Source: Brasenia schreberi
Lineage: Eukaryota; Streptophyta; Magnoliopsida; Nymphaeales; Cabombaceae
Reading direction: 5' to 3'
Assembly: GCA_036023115.1 (NCBI GenBank)
Contig: JAYKKT010000041.1
Coordinates: 1,196,001-1,260,000 of the forward strand
Length of the DNA stretch: 64,000 nucleotides
A model generated the notes under the pieces. That model was not told the DNA's origin. It saw only the letters and a program-made list of their open reading frames with translations, and made no database searches. Within the stretch, counting starts at the first letter, position 1; each line of letters begins with the position of its first letter. The position numbers were made by a program, and so were the translations under genes. This document shows positions 13,501-25,500 of this stretch, in pieces.

Positions 13501-16500
13501 TCATTATTTTTGGCATGTGGAGGCTTGTAAGTCTTCAAATTTGTTCCGGGTTTTAATGTGGTAAGTACGGCTTCTTTGGCCACATTCATGTTTTTTAATC
13601 TTGTTTCCTCCATAACAAGATCAGCTAGAAAGGTATCTTCTCTAGGTCTAGGTTTCCTATATATAAGGCTTGATCTAATGTTTTCAAATTCATCTCTTAA
13701 ACCACGCATAAACAAGAAAAAATATTGATTTTCCAAGAATTCTTGAAATTCGTCTAATTTGTGAAGTTTTCCAAATTTGTCAAAACTTCTTAATTGAGTC
13801 CATAGTTCCGAAAATTCATTGTGATAATCCCTAATGCTAAGATTCCCTTGTTTAAGCATAATCATTCTTTCTATGAGATCAATTTAAAAGACAAAATCAT
13901 CTTGGGAATGAAGCCTTTCAAATATTCCCAAGTTTCATACGCATTTTCAAAAGAATTAATCCGATTTCTAAGTTTTTCATCCACATTTTGACAAATGATC
14001 CATGTGATTTTTGCATTCATCTTTTTCCATAATTTCAAATCGATTTTGAATTTCTCATATGCTTTGATGATTTCATTATCATCTAAGCCATCAACGTCCA
14101 AAATTAGTTCATTTATAGTTCCATCAATGTAATTCCAAAAATCTTTTGATAAAAAATATTTTTTCATTGTTCTACCCCAACTTTGATAACTTTTCGAGTC
14201 TAGAATACATCTAAACGACTCATTTTTGCCTTCTATTTGTGCAAAAAATGAATATTTTGGACTAACCTCAAGTTTGATGCAAGTCTTCAACTTTCGCACT
14301 TTCGGCACGCTTCCTGATGCACTCATTTTCTTCAATCCGAGGTTCTGATACCATGTAAATATTTGTCGATGATCAAAGGTTGATGCGGTACGAATCAATA
14401 TCACAAAGTCGCCAAGAGTCAAATGACATTCACTCACGAATGTCTATCTTCAAGAATGATTAATAAGAACGGAAGCACATACAAAACAAGTTAAGAAGCA
14501 GTGCAAGACTGCATACTTTATTAATGAATTGAAGTAGTATTTATAGACAAAGATAGTTTGAAGAAAGAGAGGAAGAACCAAGGCCCAAAGGGCCAACACA
14601 TGTACTAGTGCTGGCCGGCCAGCACTAGCCGTTGGAGCTGCCAACGGAATGGCCAGGGCCCTGCTAGCCCTGGCCCTCCTTCTTACTGGGACTGCACGGG
14701 CCCTACTGACCCGTGCCCCTATTACATTAACAGCTAGGGTATATAATATTATATATTATATATAATATTCAACATAATACAACTAGTATTTGCTAATTTT
14801 GGGTGCACGTACGTATCAATTTGCAAGTTCCCTCATAATAATCTGAAACTTACAATGATTTTACGAGCTGCAAAATATCCAAGTTATGGATTCAAAGAGT
14901 TTCGAGATCTTTTGTAGGATATAACATATACTAGTATTTGTGCTAGGATCCACTAGTGATGTCATACTCTTCTGTTCTATTGATCTGGCAATGTTGCTGG
15001 TCTTTAAATGTGTTTGGTGATAGAGATTATTCTGTGCAAAGGCATACAGTATGGAGTCAAGAATCCAATCAGATTGAGTAATAAGAAACCAATTGTTCGC
15101 ACCCAAAATCATTCAAGCAGCCTTATATCGTATACAGCTACAATAGCAAGTACACAACTTTATATTAAAGCAAAACATATAAATGGTAAACAACTACTAA
15201 TTTCATCATAATACACAAATCAATCTTCATTATCCGGACCCATTTATCCGTGAGTTACAAAAAAAAAATTATGTTTTTTTTATCATGCCGCACCGACATA
15301 GTGTCGGTGTCGCACCAGTGTCGGGGTCGACACTCCACCCCTTAGAAGTGTTTGTGTGACTTAGAACTAGCCATCCTTGTTAGACATTGATGGAATTATT
15401 TAACTGGAGAACAACAGCCAGATGCAAGTGATTCCAACTTCCTCCAATGGCGAAAAGATGATGCCTTGGTAACTTTGTGGTTACTTGAGTTGAAAAATTG
15501 TTTCCGAAACTTATTCCAAGAAAAAGAATATTGTAGAGGAATACGAAATACTATATAAAATCAGAAAATAAAGACATGCAAATTGCACTATTAGTGAGTA
15601 TTATGGAGAAATAAAAGGCCTTTTGGAAGAATTCTAGTTCTTCACACAAGTAAAGTGTATTGCATGTTCAAAAGAATGAAATGAAGAAGCAAAAAAGAGA
15701 AAAGTTTTTGATTTACTATGAGGAGCGTCAACTGATTATGAAGCAATTAAAATTATTATTTTTGGTGGAGAAGAATTATCTTTATTAGGTATTGTGTAGT
15801 CATTGCTTCTTCAAGAAGAAGACACAAGAAGACTTTAGAAAGATGTTACAAGTCCAGATAAGAATGCTTTCTTCGAAAGAAATCAAAGACGACCAAATGG
15901 AGGTAGAGGAGGTTATGGTAATCGTGGTAGAAGCCGTGATTTTCCTTCCGATGACAAAAAAGAAAAACTCAAATGCTCTCATTATGGGAAAAATCGTTAT
16001 ACCAAAGAACAATGTTGGGACTTAATCGGTAAACATGCAACCTTCAAAAATAAGTCTTACTACACTAATGCAGTTGAGAAGCCTTCAAAAAGTGCATAAA
16101 TGAACATAATATTAGAATTACTAAAACACATTGAATGGTTAAACTCTAGACTCTAGACTCGGAGATCAAACCTCCACTTCAGATTCTCATGCCAAAGTAG
16201 TTCATTCTACCTCTGTGGCAACTGGTAAATCTACCTCTTCTAAAGCATGAATTATTTATTCTAGATCCAGTGATCATATGGTTGAGAATAACACTTGATT
16301 ATCCAATTATTGAAGTCTCCCTAACAAAGAAGCAATCAAATTGGCCAACTTATGGTTCTAGCTCTTATATGATTGGAAATAGAAGCTCTTTGATTTACCA
16401 TCAGTTTTCCATGTTCCTAATTTTCTAGTGAACTTACTATCAGTCATTTTCTTGACAAAACACCTTAACTATTCAATGACTTTCTCCATTAAACTTGCTA

Positions 16501-19500
16501 TCAGTCACCTCCTTGACAATCATCTTCTAGTTGTGTATTTCAGGATCTACGATAGGAAAGATCTTTGGTCATGATAGCTTGAGGAGAAAGCTCCACCTTA
16601 TTGAAGATCTGCCATCAACCACATCGACTTCATAATCGGATGTCATCCATTCAGAAGAAAAAATTGTGAATCCAATAATATAGGCCGTGAGTGTGATGTA
16701 TGCCAAAAAGCCAAACATCACATAGTCAGTTTTCCTTCTTGTGAGTAAAAAATGTCTATCGAGCTAGTACATTTTGATGTCCGCAATTCGTGCTCTATAG
16801 TTTCTCTATATGGTTAGAAGTACTTTATTTCTTTTATTAATGATTGTACTCATTTTACCTTCTATCTAATAAAATCAAAAGATGAAGTTTCTGTTATATT
16901 CCTACAACAAACAACAACAACTAAGCGTTTTCCCATACTAGATGGGGTCGGCTACATGGATTCTTTGTTTCCACAGATCCCTATCTTGTGCCATGTTAGC
17001 AGTTAACTCTCAATAAGCTAGATTGTTCTTTATTGTTTCTTTCCAACACTTTTGTGGTCGTCCTCTACCTCTTTTAATACTTTCTAAATTTAGTTTTTCT
17101 AACCTTCTTACACGTTCTTCTTTTGATCTTCTTTCTATATGTCCAAACCATCTTAAACGATGCTCTCTCATTTTATCCTCTATTGGTGTCACTCCTACTT
17201 TGTTTCTAATAACCTCATTATGTATACGGTCTTTTCTTGTATGACACTCATCCATCTCAACATCTTCATTTCTGTCGCAGACATCTTTTATACATGTTGA
17301 TGATTAACTGACCAACACTCAGAACCATAAAACATGGCAGGCCTAATTATTGCTCTATAATATTTACCTTTTAATTTTAATGGTATCTTCTTATCACAAA
17401 TAATACCTGATACTCCTCTCCATTTTAACCAACCAGCATTAATTCTATGCGTAACATCTCCATCAATTCTTCCATCACTCTGAAAAATTGACCCTAGGTA
17501 TTTAAAACTTTCCTTCTGAGGAATGCAATATGTGCCTATTTTAATTTCTATGCCCTCTGAAGTAACCAAATGATCAAACTTACATTCCATATATTATGTC
17601 TTTGTTCTACTAAGTCGGAGGCCTTTGCTTTCTAATGTTTCTCTCCATAGTTCTAATTTTCTATTAACTTTTTCCTTAGACTCCTCCACTAATACAATAT
17701 CATGTGCAAATAACATACACCAAGGTACTTTATCTTGAATATGTTTTGTTAACTCATCCATCACCATTATAAATAAGTATGAGCTTAAAGTTGATCCTTA
17801 ATGTAACCCAATATTAACTTCAAAGAAGTCTGTCGATCCTTCATGAGTCCTCACACATGTTTTTGCACCATCATACATGTCTCTTATAAGGTTAATATAT
17901 GTCAATGGGATACCTCTTTTTTCCAAAGTTCTCCAAAGAACCTCCCTCGGTACCCTATCATAAGCTTTTTCTAGATCAATAAATATCATGTGAAGGTCTT
18001 TCTTTTTTGCTCTAAAATGTTCCATAAGACGTCTCAAAAGGTGAATCGCTTCAATAGTAGATCTGCCTGGCATGAACCCAAATGGGTTCTCTGTTGTACT
18101 TGATACTTGTCTTAACCTACGTTCGATAATTCTTTCCCATAATTTCATAATATGACTTATTAACTTGATACCTCGATAATTCGCACAATTTTGAATGTCT
18201 CCCTTGTTCTTATATATGGGTATAAGTGTACTTGCTCTCCATTCCTCGGGCATCCTCCTAGTATTTTCCAAACTTCTATAGGAATATTATGTGGTCCTAC
18301 CGATTTACCTCCCTTCATATGTTTAAGAGCCTCTTTGACTTCATTCTTTTGAATACGTCGGTAGAAATTGTGGTTTATATACTTTTCTGAGTTGGCTAAA
18401 TCTCCTAAACTAATACTAACATCTTTATTTTCATTAAAAAGATTATAAAAATAGTTTTTCCATCTATTTCTTATATCATCATTTGCCACTAGAATTTTTT
18501 CATCCTCGTCTTTTATGCATCTAACATAATTAAGATCTTTAGTTTTCTTATCTCTAGCCGTAGCTATCCTAAAAATATCTCTTTCACCCTCTTTTGAGTT
18601 GAGTTTTTTATATAAGTCCTCCTTATATTCTCACAAATTTATTGAAACTTAATTTTCTTCCTCCTTAAAAATTCTCTGTTGTGACAATAGAGAGGAATAT
18701 ATGTCTAGTCAATTATGGGATTACGTTCAAAAATATGACATTCTCCATAAAACCTCATGTTCTTATATTATCCAATAGAACAGTGTGGCTGAAAGGAAAA
18801 ATAAACATATTCTCGAAATAAGCTCATTCTCAATGAAAAGTCTCCCTATAAAGCCATAGATCATATGAACAAACTGTTCCATATTCCACCTTAAGTATAT
18901 GGTTGTGTCTGTTATGTATACATACATTCTCATCTTAGGGATAAACTGAATCCGAGAGCTAGCAGATTCGTTTTTATGGGGTACTCGTAAAAAAAGAGAT
19001 ATAAATGTTATGAACCCGTTAATTGGAAAACTTATGCCTCCTTAGATGTTACCTTCTTTGAATCAACTCCCTACTTTTCTTTCAAGGAGGAGTCATTCAA
19101 CACTTTCACTCCACAAACCCTAGTCCTACATCAGTCCTACCTACCTAAAGTATGAGTTCATGTATGATACTGGAATGGATAAGTCCATTGTGGATATTAG
19201 AATAGACATAATTACTAAGGAAACAAGGATATACACTCGAGGAGAAGAGAAGATTGTAATGCCTAACCCTAAAGCTGACATAAATAATGATTCTTCAACT
19301 ACTTCAAACGTATAGCCACAAAGCCAATCAAGAGAATGTGAACCCAATCTTCCCATTGTAGTTAGAAAAGGTAAAAGAAATTGTAATTTATATCAAATTT
19401 CTCAATTTGCATCTTATCACACCACCTCAGGGATATATCATAAATTTATGGAGAATGCAGAGATGCACTCTATTCCTAGAGGTGAAGAAGCCTTTAAGTC

Positions 19501-22500
19501 TCCAAAGTGGAGAGAAGCTATGGAATGTAAGTTACAAGCCTTGGAAAAGAATAATACTTGGAAGATTGTAACCCTCAAAGAAGGAAGAAAACTAATTGGT
19601 TGCAAATGGGTATATACCGTTAAATTCAAGGTTGACATAAGCTTAAAACATTATAAGGCAAGACTAGTAGTGAAGAGGTATAGCCAATCATATGACATCG
19701 ATTACAATGAGATGTTTGCTCCAGTTGCAAAGTTAACAGTTATCAGGCTTATCATAAGCCTAGTTGCATATAAAAGGTGGGATATGTAGCAACTAGATGT
19801 GAAAAATATCTTTCTACAGGTAAACCTCAATGAAGAAGTGTATAAGGAATTATCTCCAGGTTTCAAAGAAAAGGGGTTGAATAACCAAGTGTGCAAATTA
19901 AAAAGAGTCATATATGGTTTGAAACAGTCCCTAAAATCATGGTTTGAAAATTTTAGTGACGGTGTAATCAATCTGGGATATCACAGAAGCATAAATGACC
20001 ATACCTTATTGAAGAGTATCTCTCTTTTGATAGTCTATGTTGATGATATTATTGTTATTGGTGACGATGTTGAGGAGATTGCATATAGAAGGAAAAGTTA
20101 CATCAACTATTTGATTTGAAGGATTTGGCTAGATTACACTATTTTTTGGTAATAGAGGTAGAGGACGACCACAAAAGTGTTGGAAAGAAACAATAAAGAA
20201 TGATCTAGCTTATTGGGAGTTAACTGCTAACATGGCACACGATAGGGATCTGTGGAAACAAAGAATCCATGTAGCCGACCCCATCTAGTATGGGAAAAGG
20301 CTTAGTTGTTGTTGTTGTTGTTGTAGAGGTACTTTATTCAAACAAAGAAGTATTTCTAACACAGAGAAAATATTCTATGGATTTGATATAAAAATGATAG
20401 ACTCCAGAGATTGTAAAATCCCTATGGAACTGAATTTAAAGTTACATTTAGGTGATGATGAGGATTACAAAGATGTGAGCACATATCAAGGATTAGTAGG
20501 CAAGTTAATTTATCTGATCATTACATGTTTTGATATTGCTTATACAGTGAGAATGGTAAACAAATTTATGCATGCTCTCTAAAAAACTCATATGCATGTT
20601 GTATATCGTATTCTTAGGTATTTGGGATATTGCATGTTAATAAGGGACACATTAATAGTGAAGTTTTTTCACATGCAAATTAGGTAGGTTCACGTGATGA
20701 CAGAAAGTCTACTTTCAGATACATTACAATGGTCGGGAGTAATATTGTTTCATGGAAAAGTAAGAAACAAGTGGTAGTGGCTAGATCAAGTGTTGAGGTA
20801 GAGTATAGAGCAATTGCACAAGGAATGTATAAATGTCTTTAGTTAAAGTCTCTCATGGCTGAATTGGATATAGAAACTGACAGTGTTATTCCCCTTTACT
20901 GCGATAGTAAATGTGCTATACAAATTGCCTTTAACCTAGTGTATCACGAAAGGACCAAGCACATTGAAATTGATTGTCGCTTCATTTATAAAAAAGTGTA
21001 CAAATTTTCTTACAAAGGCTGTCAACAGATCCAAGCTTGTAAATATCCTCAGCAAGTTGGGCGTGCGTTATCAACATCTTCCTCCCAACTTGAGGGGCAA
21101 TGTTGAGAAGTAATGATGGATTAGTTGCGGATCCATGGTCCTATTAGTGTAACTTGTTAATTGTTTAGTTAGTATAAGGTATATTAGTCTTTCAGTTAGA
21201 ACACCCTTATATAAGTTGTCATTAAGAAAACCTATGTGAATAAGAGAGAAGAGTGCATCCGCAGAAGCATGTGTGGCTGATGTAACGGTGACCTCTGTAG
21301 ATGTGATCCCACTTCATGTATGAGACAAATTCTTATCAATAAAGGTTTCTTTATAACAAGATCCATCCATTAAAATGTTTAACACGAATTGGAAAAGATT
21401 AGGTTTAAACCCCATTTTACAGATCGATACCTTACTGTTTTTATTATCATGAGCCAATTAGTCACCAATAGAATGAGATGCAGAATGAGCATTGGTCTCT
21501 ATCCAAAGATAGGGAATCATGCTTACACAAAAGAAGAGCCAGTAAAGCAATCGCATGACATCTCTATTTTTCTCACTAAGATGTTGCCCTGCAAGTTGCA
21601 AATTTCCTTGCCATATGACAAACTTTAAAGAGAGAGTACCCCATCTTGCGTTGTCTATTGTGGCTTAAGAATCTTGATTCACATAATAATTTGTGATTTT
21701 GTTGCTTATTGCACTTTCAGGTACTGAACTTTGTGAAAAATTCTAGTTAAGGTTGTTGATTACTTTAAATTATCATAACAGTTGGATAGTCTTATTTACT
21801 TGTTACGGCAGTCTGACTCCACTTGTATGCTTTATTATTGCAAAAGAATATTCACTTACTCATAAGTAATCAGATTTGAGAATGATGTTTAAAGTGGTAA
21901 GTGCACATCCTGATTTCAATGCTTTCTTGTTATTTTGAATAGCGAAAACATGTAGCATTTGAGATGGATGCAGAAACTTTGGCTTCTGTTTGTGAGAAGG
22001 AAGTTCTTTGGCGTGCCAACTTTGAAGCATTTGTCCGATCTCTTAGAAACAAGGTTGTCCTTAGCTGTCTTGTGTAGTTCCTTCTGAACTAGTGGTACAT
22101 TTATTATTAACTGCCTCTGATATGCCTGACCTTTTTATGCTGGGTTTTTCCCCCATTCTTGAATTGATAGATTTAATAATGTTAAAGCTACACCTTGTGT
22201 CATGCATGCATCAAATGGAATCTATTGCCCATCTCATACTATGAATATGGTGAAAATAAGATTTTGGAATTTGGGTGGTAGATTATTAGTTATTGTTTAG
22301 CTGACCCCATCTAGTATGGGAAAAGGCTTAGTTGTTATTCTTGGGTGGTAGGTTATTTATGTGAGATGTCAGCATATGCTAAGTGGATTGTGGTGTTCGA
22401 CCAGGGATCAATTGAAAATGGCTTTATCAATGCGTTTACCGTCCAGTTTTCTAGGCCTTCTTCAGAGCTTCATTTGGTCTCCTCGTTCATTGTCCAAACC

Positions 22501-25500
22501 ATCTTAGGCGTGTTTCTCCTGATATCTTGTATTTGTTCTACTTAACTTTTCCTCTAATAACCTCATCCTAGATATGTCTTTCACACATCTACCTCAACAT
22601 CTTCATTTCTATTACCGTCATCTTTTAAGGTTGATTGCCCAACACTCAAACCCACATAACATTGTTGGTCTGACTGTTGTTGTATGATATTTATTTTTTA
22701 ACTTTAGTGGCATTATTTTATCACATAAAGTACTTAAAGAACCTCTTGATTTTAGCCAACTTGTGTTAATTCTATGCATAACATCTCCATTAATTTTGTT
22801 CTCATTAGTCATTAAATTGTTCTTTTGGGATGCAATGCATACCAATTTTAACTTCTATGTCATTTATTTCAACCAAATTACCAAACTTTGTTTTGTCTTC
22901 ACTCTACTAAGTTGAAGACACTTTGTTTCCAATGTTTCTTTCGAATCAAGTTTCTTGTTACAATGTTTTTCTTGAATCAAATTTCTTGTTAACTCCTTTC
23001 TTTGACTTATCCACCAATATACATCTGCAAATAGCAAGCACCAAGGTACTTCATGTTGGTCTCAATTTTGGAACATGAATATTGCACAGTTCTTTATTGT
23101 GTAGAACTTTTGGGAAATCCGAGAATTATCTACCCAGGCCTTTAACTGAAATATGTAGTCAAGGCACATACATCAACAACTAAGCATTTCCTGCACTAGG
23201 TGGGATCAACTACATGGATTCTTTGGCCCATATAGCTTGATCTTGTGCCATATTAGTGGTTAACTCCAAAAGAGCCATATAAAGGTTAATAGTTTCCCTC
23301 TAACACTTTATGTCTCCCTCTTTTAACGTGTTTACCATCTAGTTTCTCAAACCATTTTATCGAAGCTTCATTGGTTTCTCTTTCATTGTTCAACCCATCT
23401 TAGGCATCTCTCATCTTATCTAATTTCAGTGCTACTCAACTTTTTTTCTCATAACCTCACCAAGGATATGATCTTTCCTTGTGTTACCACATATTCACTT
23501 CCACATCTACTTTATAATATTTATCTTTCAACTTAGTAGTATCTTTTTATTAGATAAAGTACTTTGCAGAACATCTCTAATTTAGCCAAACTACACTAAT
23601 TATATGTGTTACATCTTGATCAATTTTTCTATCACTTTTAAAGACTGAACCCCAAGTACTTAAAACTGTTCTTCGGGAATGCAATGCATCATGCCAATTT
23701 TAACTTTTGTATAATTTATTTCAACTAAATTACCAAACTTACACTCCATATTTTTTGTCGTTACTAAGTCAAAGACCCTTTATTCCCAACAATGTTGTAA
23801 AAACCATATCAATCCCATATTGCACAAGAGACTCATACAAGTCTATTGGACCATATTACACGATATGGTATGACACACTATTTTTCATTTGATTAACTAA
23901 AAAACAGAAAATAGGGGAAATTCAAAAAGGAGAAAGAACAAAATAATAGAAAAGCATAACCAAGTGTAAGACAACATCCAAAACATCATGTATCATGTAA
24001 AAGCAAGATAAATCGTAGCTAATAAATCACGAATAAATACTCATGATATAAGAAGTAAGGAAAATAAAAAATAATATAGAAGAAGTGAATAATATAGTCA
24101 CAAAGTCATAGTGTCATACAAAGCAAGAGTCATAATAAGTAGTGTCATATGAAGCAAGAGTCATAATAAGTTATAGATTTTGATGATACAACAATTCTAA
24201 AATCATTCCATGTATCGTGGGTCATAACTAACAAAAGACAACACCATCACCATCATCAGCATCTTCTTGATTCCCATTCATCCCTCCTAACAACATTCTC
24301 AATGTTATGATCTAATTAAGCTTCAAGCTTTCAACTTCCAATTGCATCCAGTTTTCATCTTCTATAAGCATGAGAGTCTCTTGTTCAACCTATTCATCTA
24401 GAATGTCAACATTCTCATAGCTAATTGTGTTATTGTGAACACCTTTTCGCCATTTGCTCTCCTTTTGCATTTGCCTAAAAGTAAACAATAAGATAGTCAA
24501 ATTTAATGGCTAATTAATTATATCTTCCATCTTTGAGAATTTAAATTTCAAATGTACAAATCAATACAACAACTACCAAGCCTTTGCCCACACTAAGTAG
24601 GGTCAGGTACATGGATTCTTTGACGCAACAGTGCACGATTTTGTCATATCAGAAGTTGTCTCCAAAAAGCCATATTATATTTAATAGTTTCACTCCAACA
24701 CTTACATGGTCTTCCTCTCCCTCTTTTAAAATGTTCACTTTCTAGTTTCTAGCACCTTCTTACTAGAGCTTCTGTTGGCCGCCTCTCAAAGTGTCAAAAC
24801 CATTTTAAATGTGTCTCTATCATCTTAGCTTGTATAGGTGCTACCCGAACTTTTTCCTAATAGCCTTTTTATGGATATTGTCTTTCCTAGTCATCCACCT
24901 CAATATTTTGATTTTCGCTTCATACATTTTTTGCATATTTTGATGATTGACTTTCCATTGTTCAGTACCATATGATATTATTGTTCTAACTGCCTTTTAA
25001 CTTTAGTGGTATCTTCTTATCATAAAAGAACATGTGAGGTCCAACTTCATTTTAACCAATCTGTGTTGATTCTATGTATACCATTTTTATCAAGATTTTC
25101 ATTGCTTAAACCCTTATGTACTTAAACTTGTCCTTTTGAGTGATACAATGCCTACCAATTTGAACTTTCATATGATCTCTTTCAACGAGATTACTAAACC
25201 TGCTCTCTATATATTATGTATTCATTCTACTAATTCTAAAACCTTTTGTTTCCAATGTTTCTCTCAATAACTCAAGGTTCTTGTTAACTCCTTTCTTACT
25301 TTATCCACCAATATAACATCATCTACAAATAACATATGTTATGGTACTTCATCTTAAATGTGCTTCGATAACTCATCTATAATTGAAGTAAATAGGTATG
25401 GATTTAGTGTTCACCCTTAATGTAATCCAACATTAACTTCAAAGAAATCAGTAATCCCTAAATAAGTCTTAGGACATATTTGTCCACCATCAAAAGTGTC

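Larger units (their letters stand above)
9807..14732 (-). mobile_element. Copia LTR retrotransposon B, 4.9 kb
   Basis: LTRs at 9807-10183 (3') and 14354-14732 (5'), both TGTAAATATT to ATTACATTAACA on the plus strand. TSD (A/G)CTAG at 9802-9806 and 14733-14737. The PBS is at 14341-14353 and a polypurine tract lies beside 10184. The coding order on the minus strand is gag, protease, integrase, RT and RNase H, hence Copia. The two LTRs are very similar, suggesting this is the youngest large insertion in the 7942-21358 nest (inference). A few stops and frameshifts split the polyprotein. Confidence 0.92.
9744..15364. mobile_element. Non-autonomous hAT-type element (family 2) containing Copia B
   Basis: 8-bp TSD AACTAGCC at 9736-9743 and 15365-15372. 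The left end is CTATGTCATACGG; the right end reads CTAAGTCACACAAACACTTC on the minus strand. Subterminal GTGCGG, GTGTCG and GACAC words lie at both ends. Without Copia B (9807-14732) its own sequence is only about 690 bp, with no coding potential seen. The right terminus matches the left end of the hAT at 59540, which defines a second family. Confidence 0.75.
9630..16100 (+). pseudogene. Copia A gag, interrupted
   Basis: The gag start (NVKLDG-like) lies at about 9630-9743 and resumes at 15373. The rejoined frame shows SRSIELAI and then [20 protein letters not shown] at about 15397-15460, the usual Copia gag opening. The zinc knuckle near 15975 reads [14 protein letters not shown], where the second Cys and the His are both Tyr, so it has lost two of four ligands. 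The break is a hAT-type insertion with an 8-bp duplication. Confidence 0.75.
7942..21358 (+). mobile_element. Copia LTR retrotransposon A, 13.4 kb with nested insertions
   Basis: TSD AGATC at 7937-7941 and 21359-21363. The 5' LTR starts TGTTGAGAAG at 7942 and ends TTATAACA at 9282; the 3' LTR is 21101-21358 and follows GAGGGGCAA, a polypurine tract. The PBS TGGTATCAGAGC is at 9283-9294. Domain order gag, integrase, RT, RNase H marks it as Copia. Removing the nested LINE (8151-9263), hAT-type element (9744-15364), LINE (16906-18622) and LINE scrap (20161-20323) leaves a normal-sized element. Many stops show it is dead. Confidence 0.9.
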
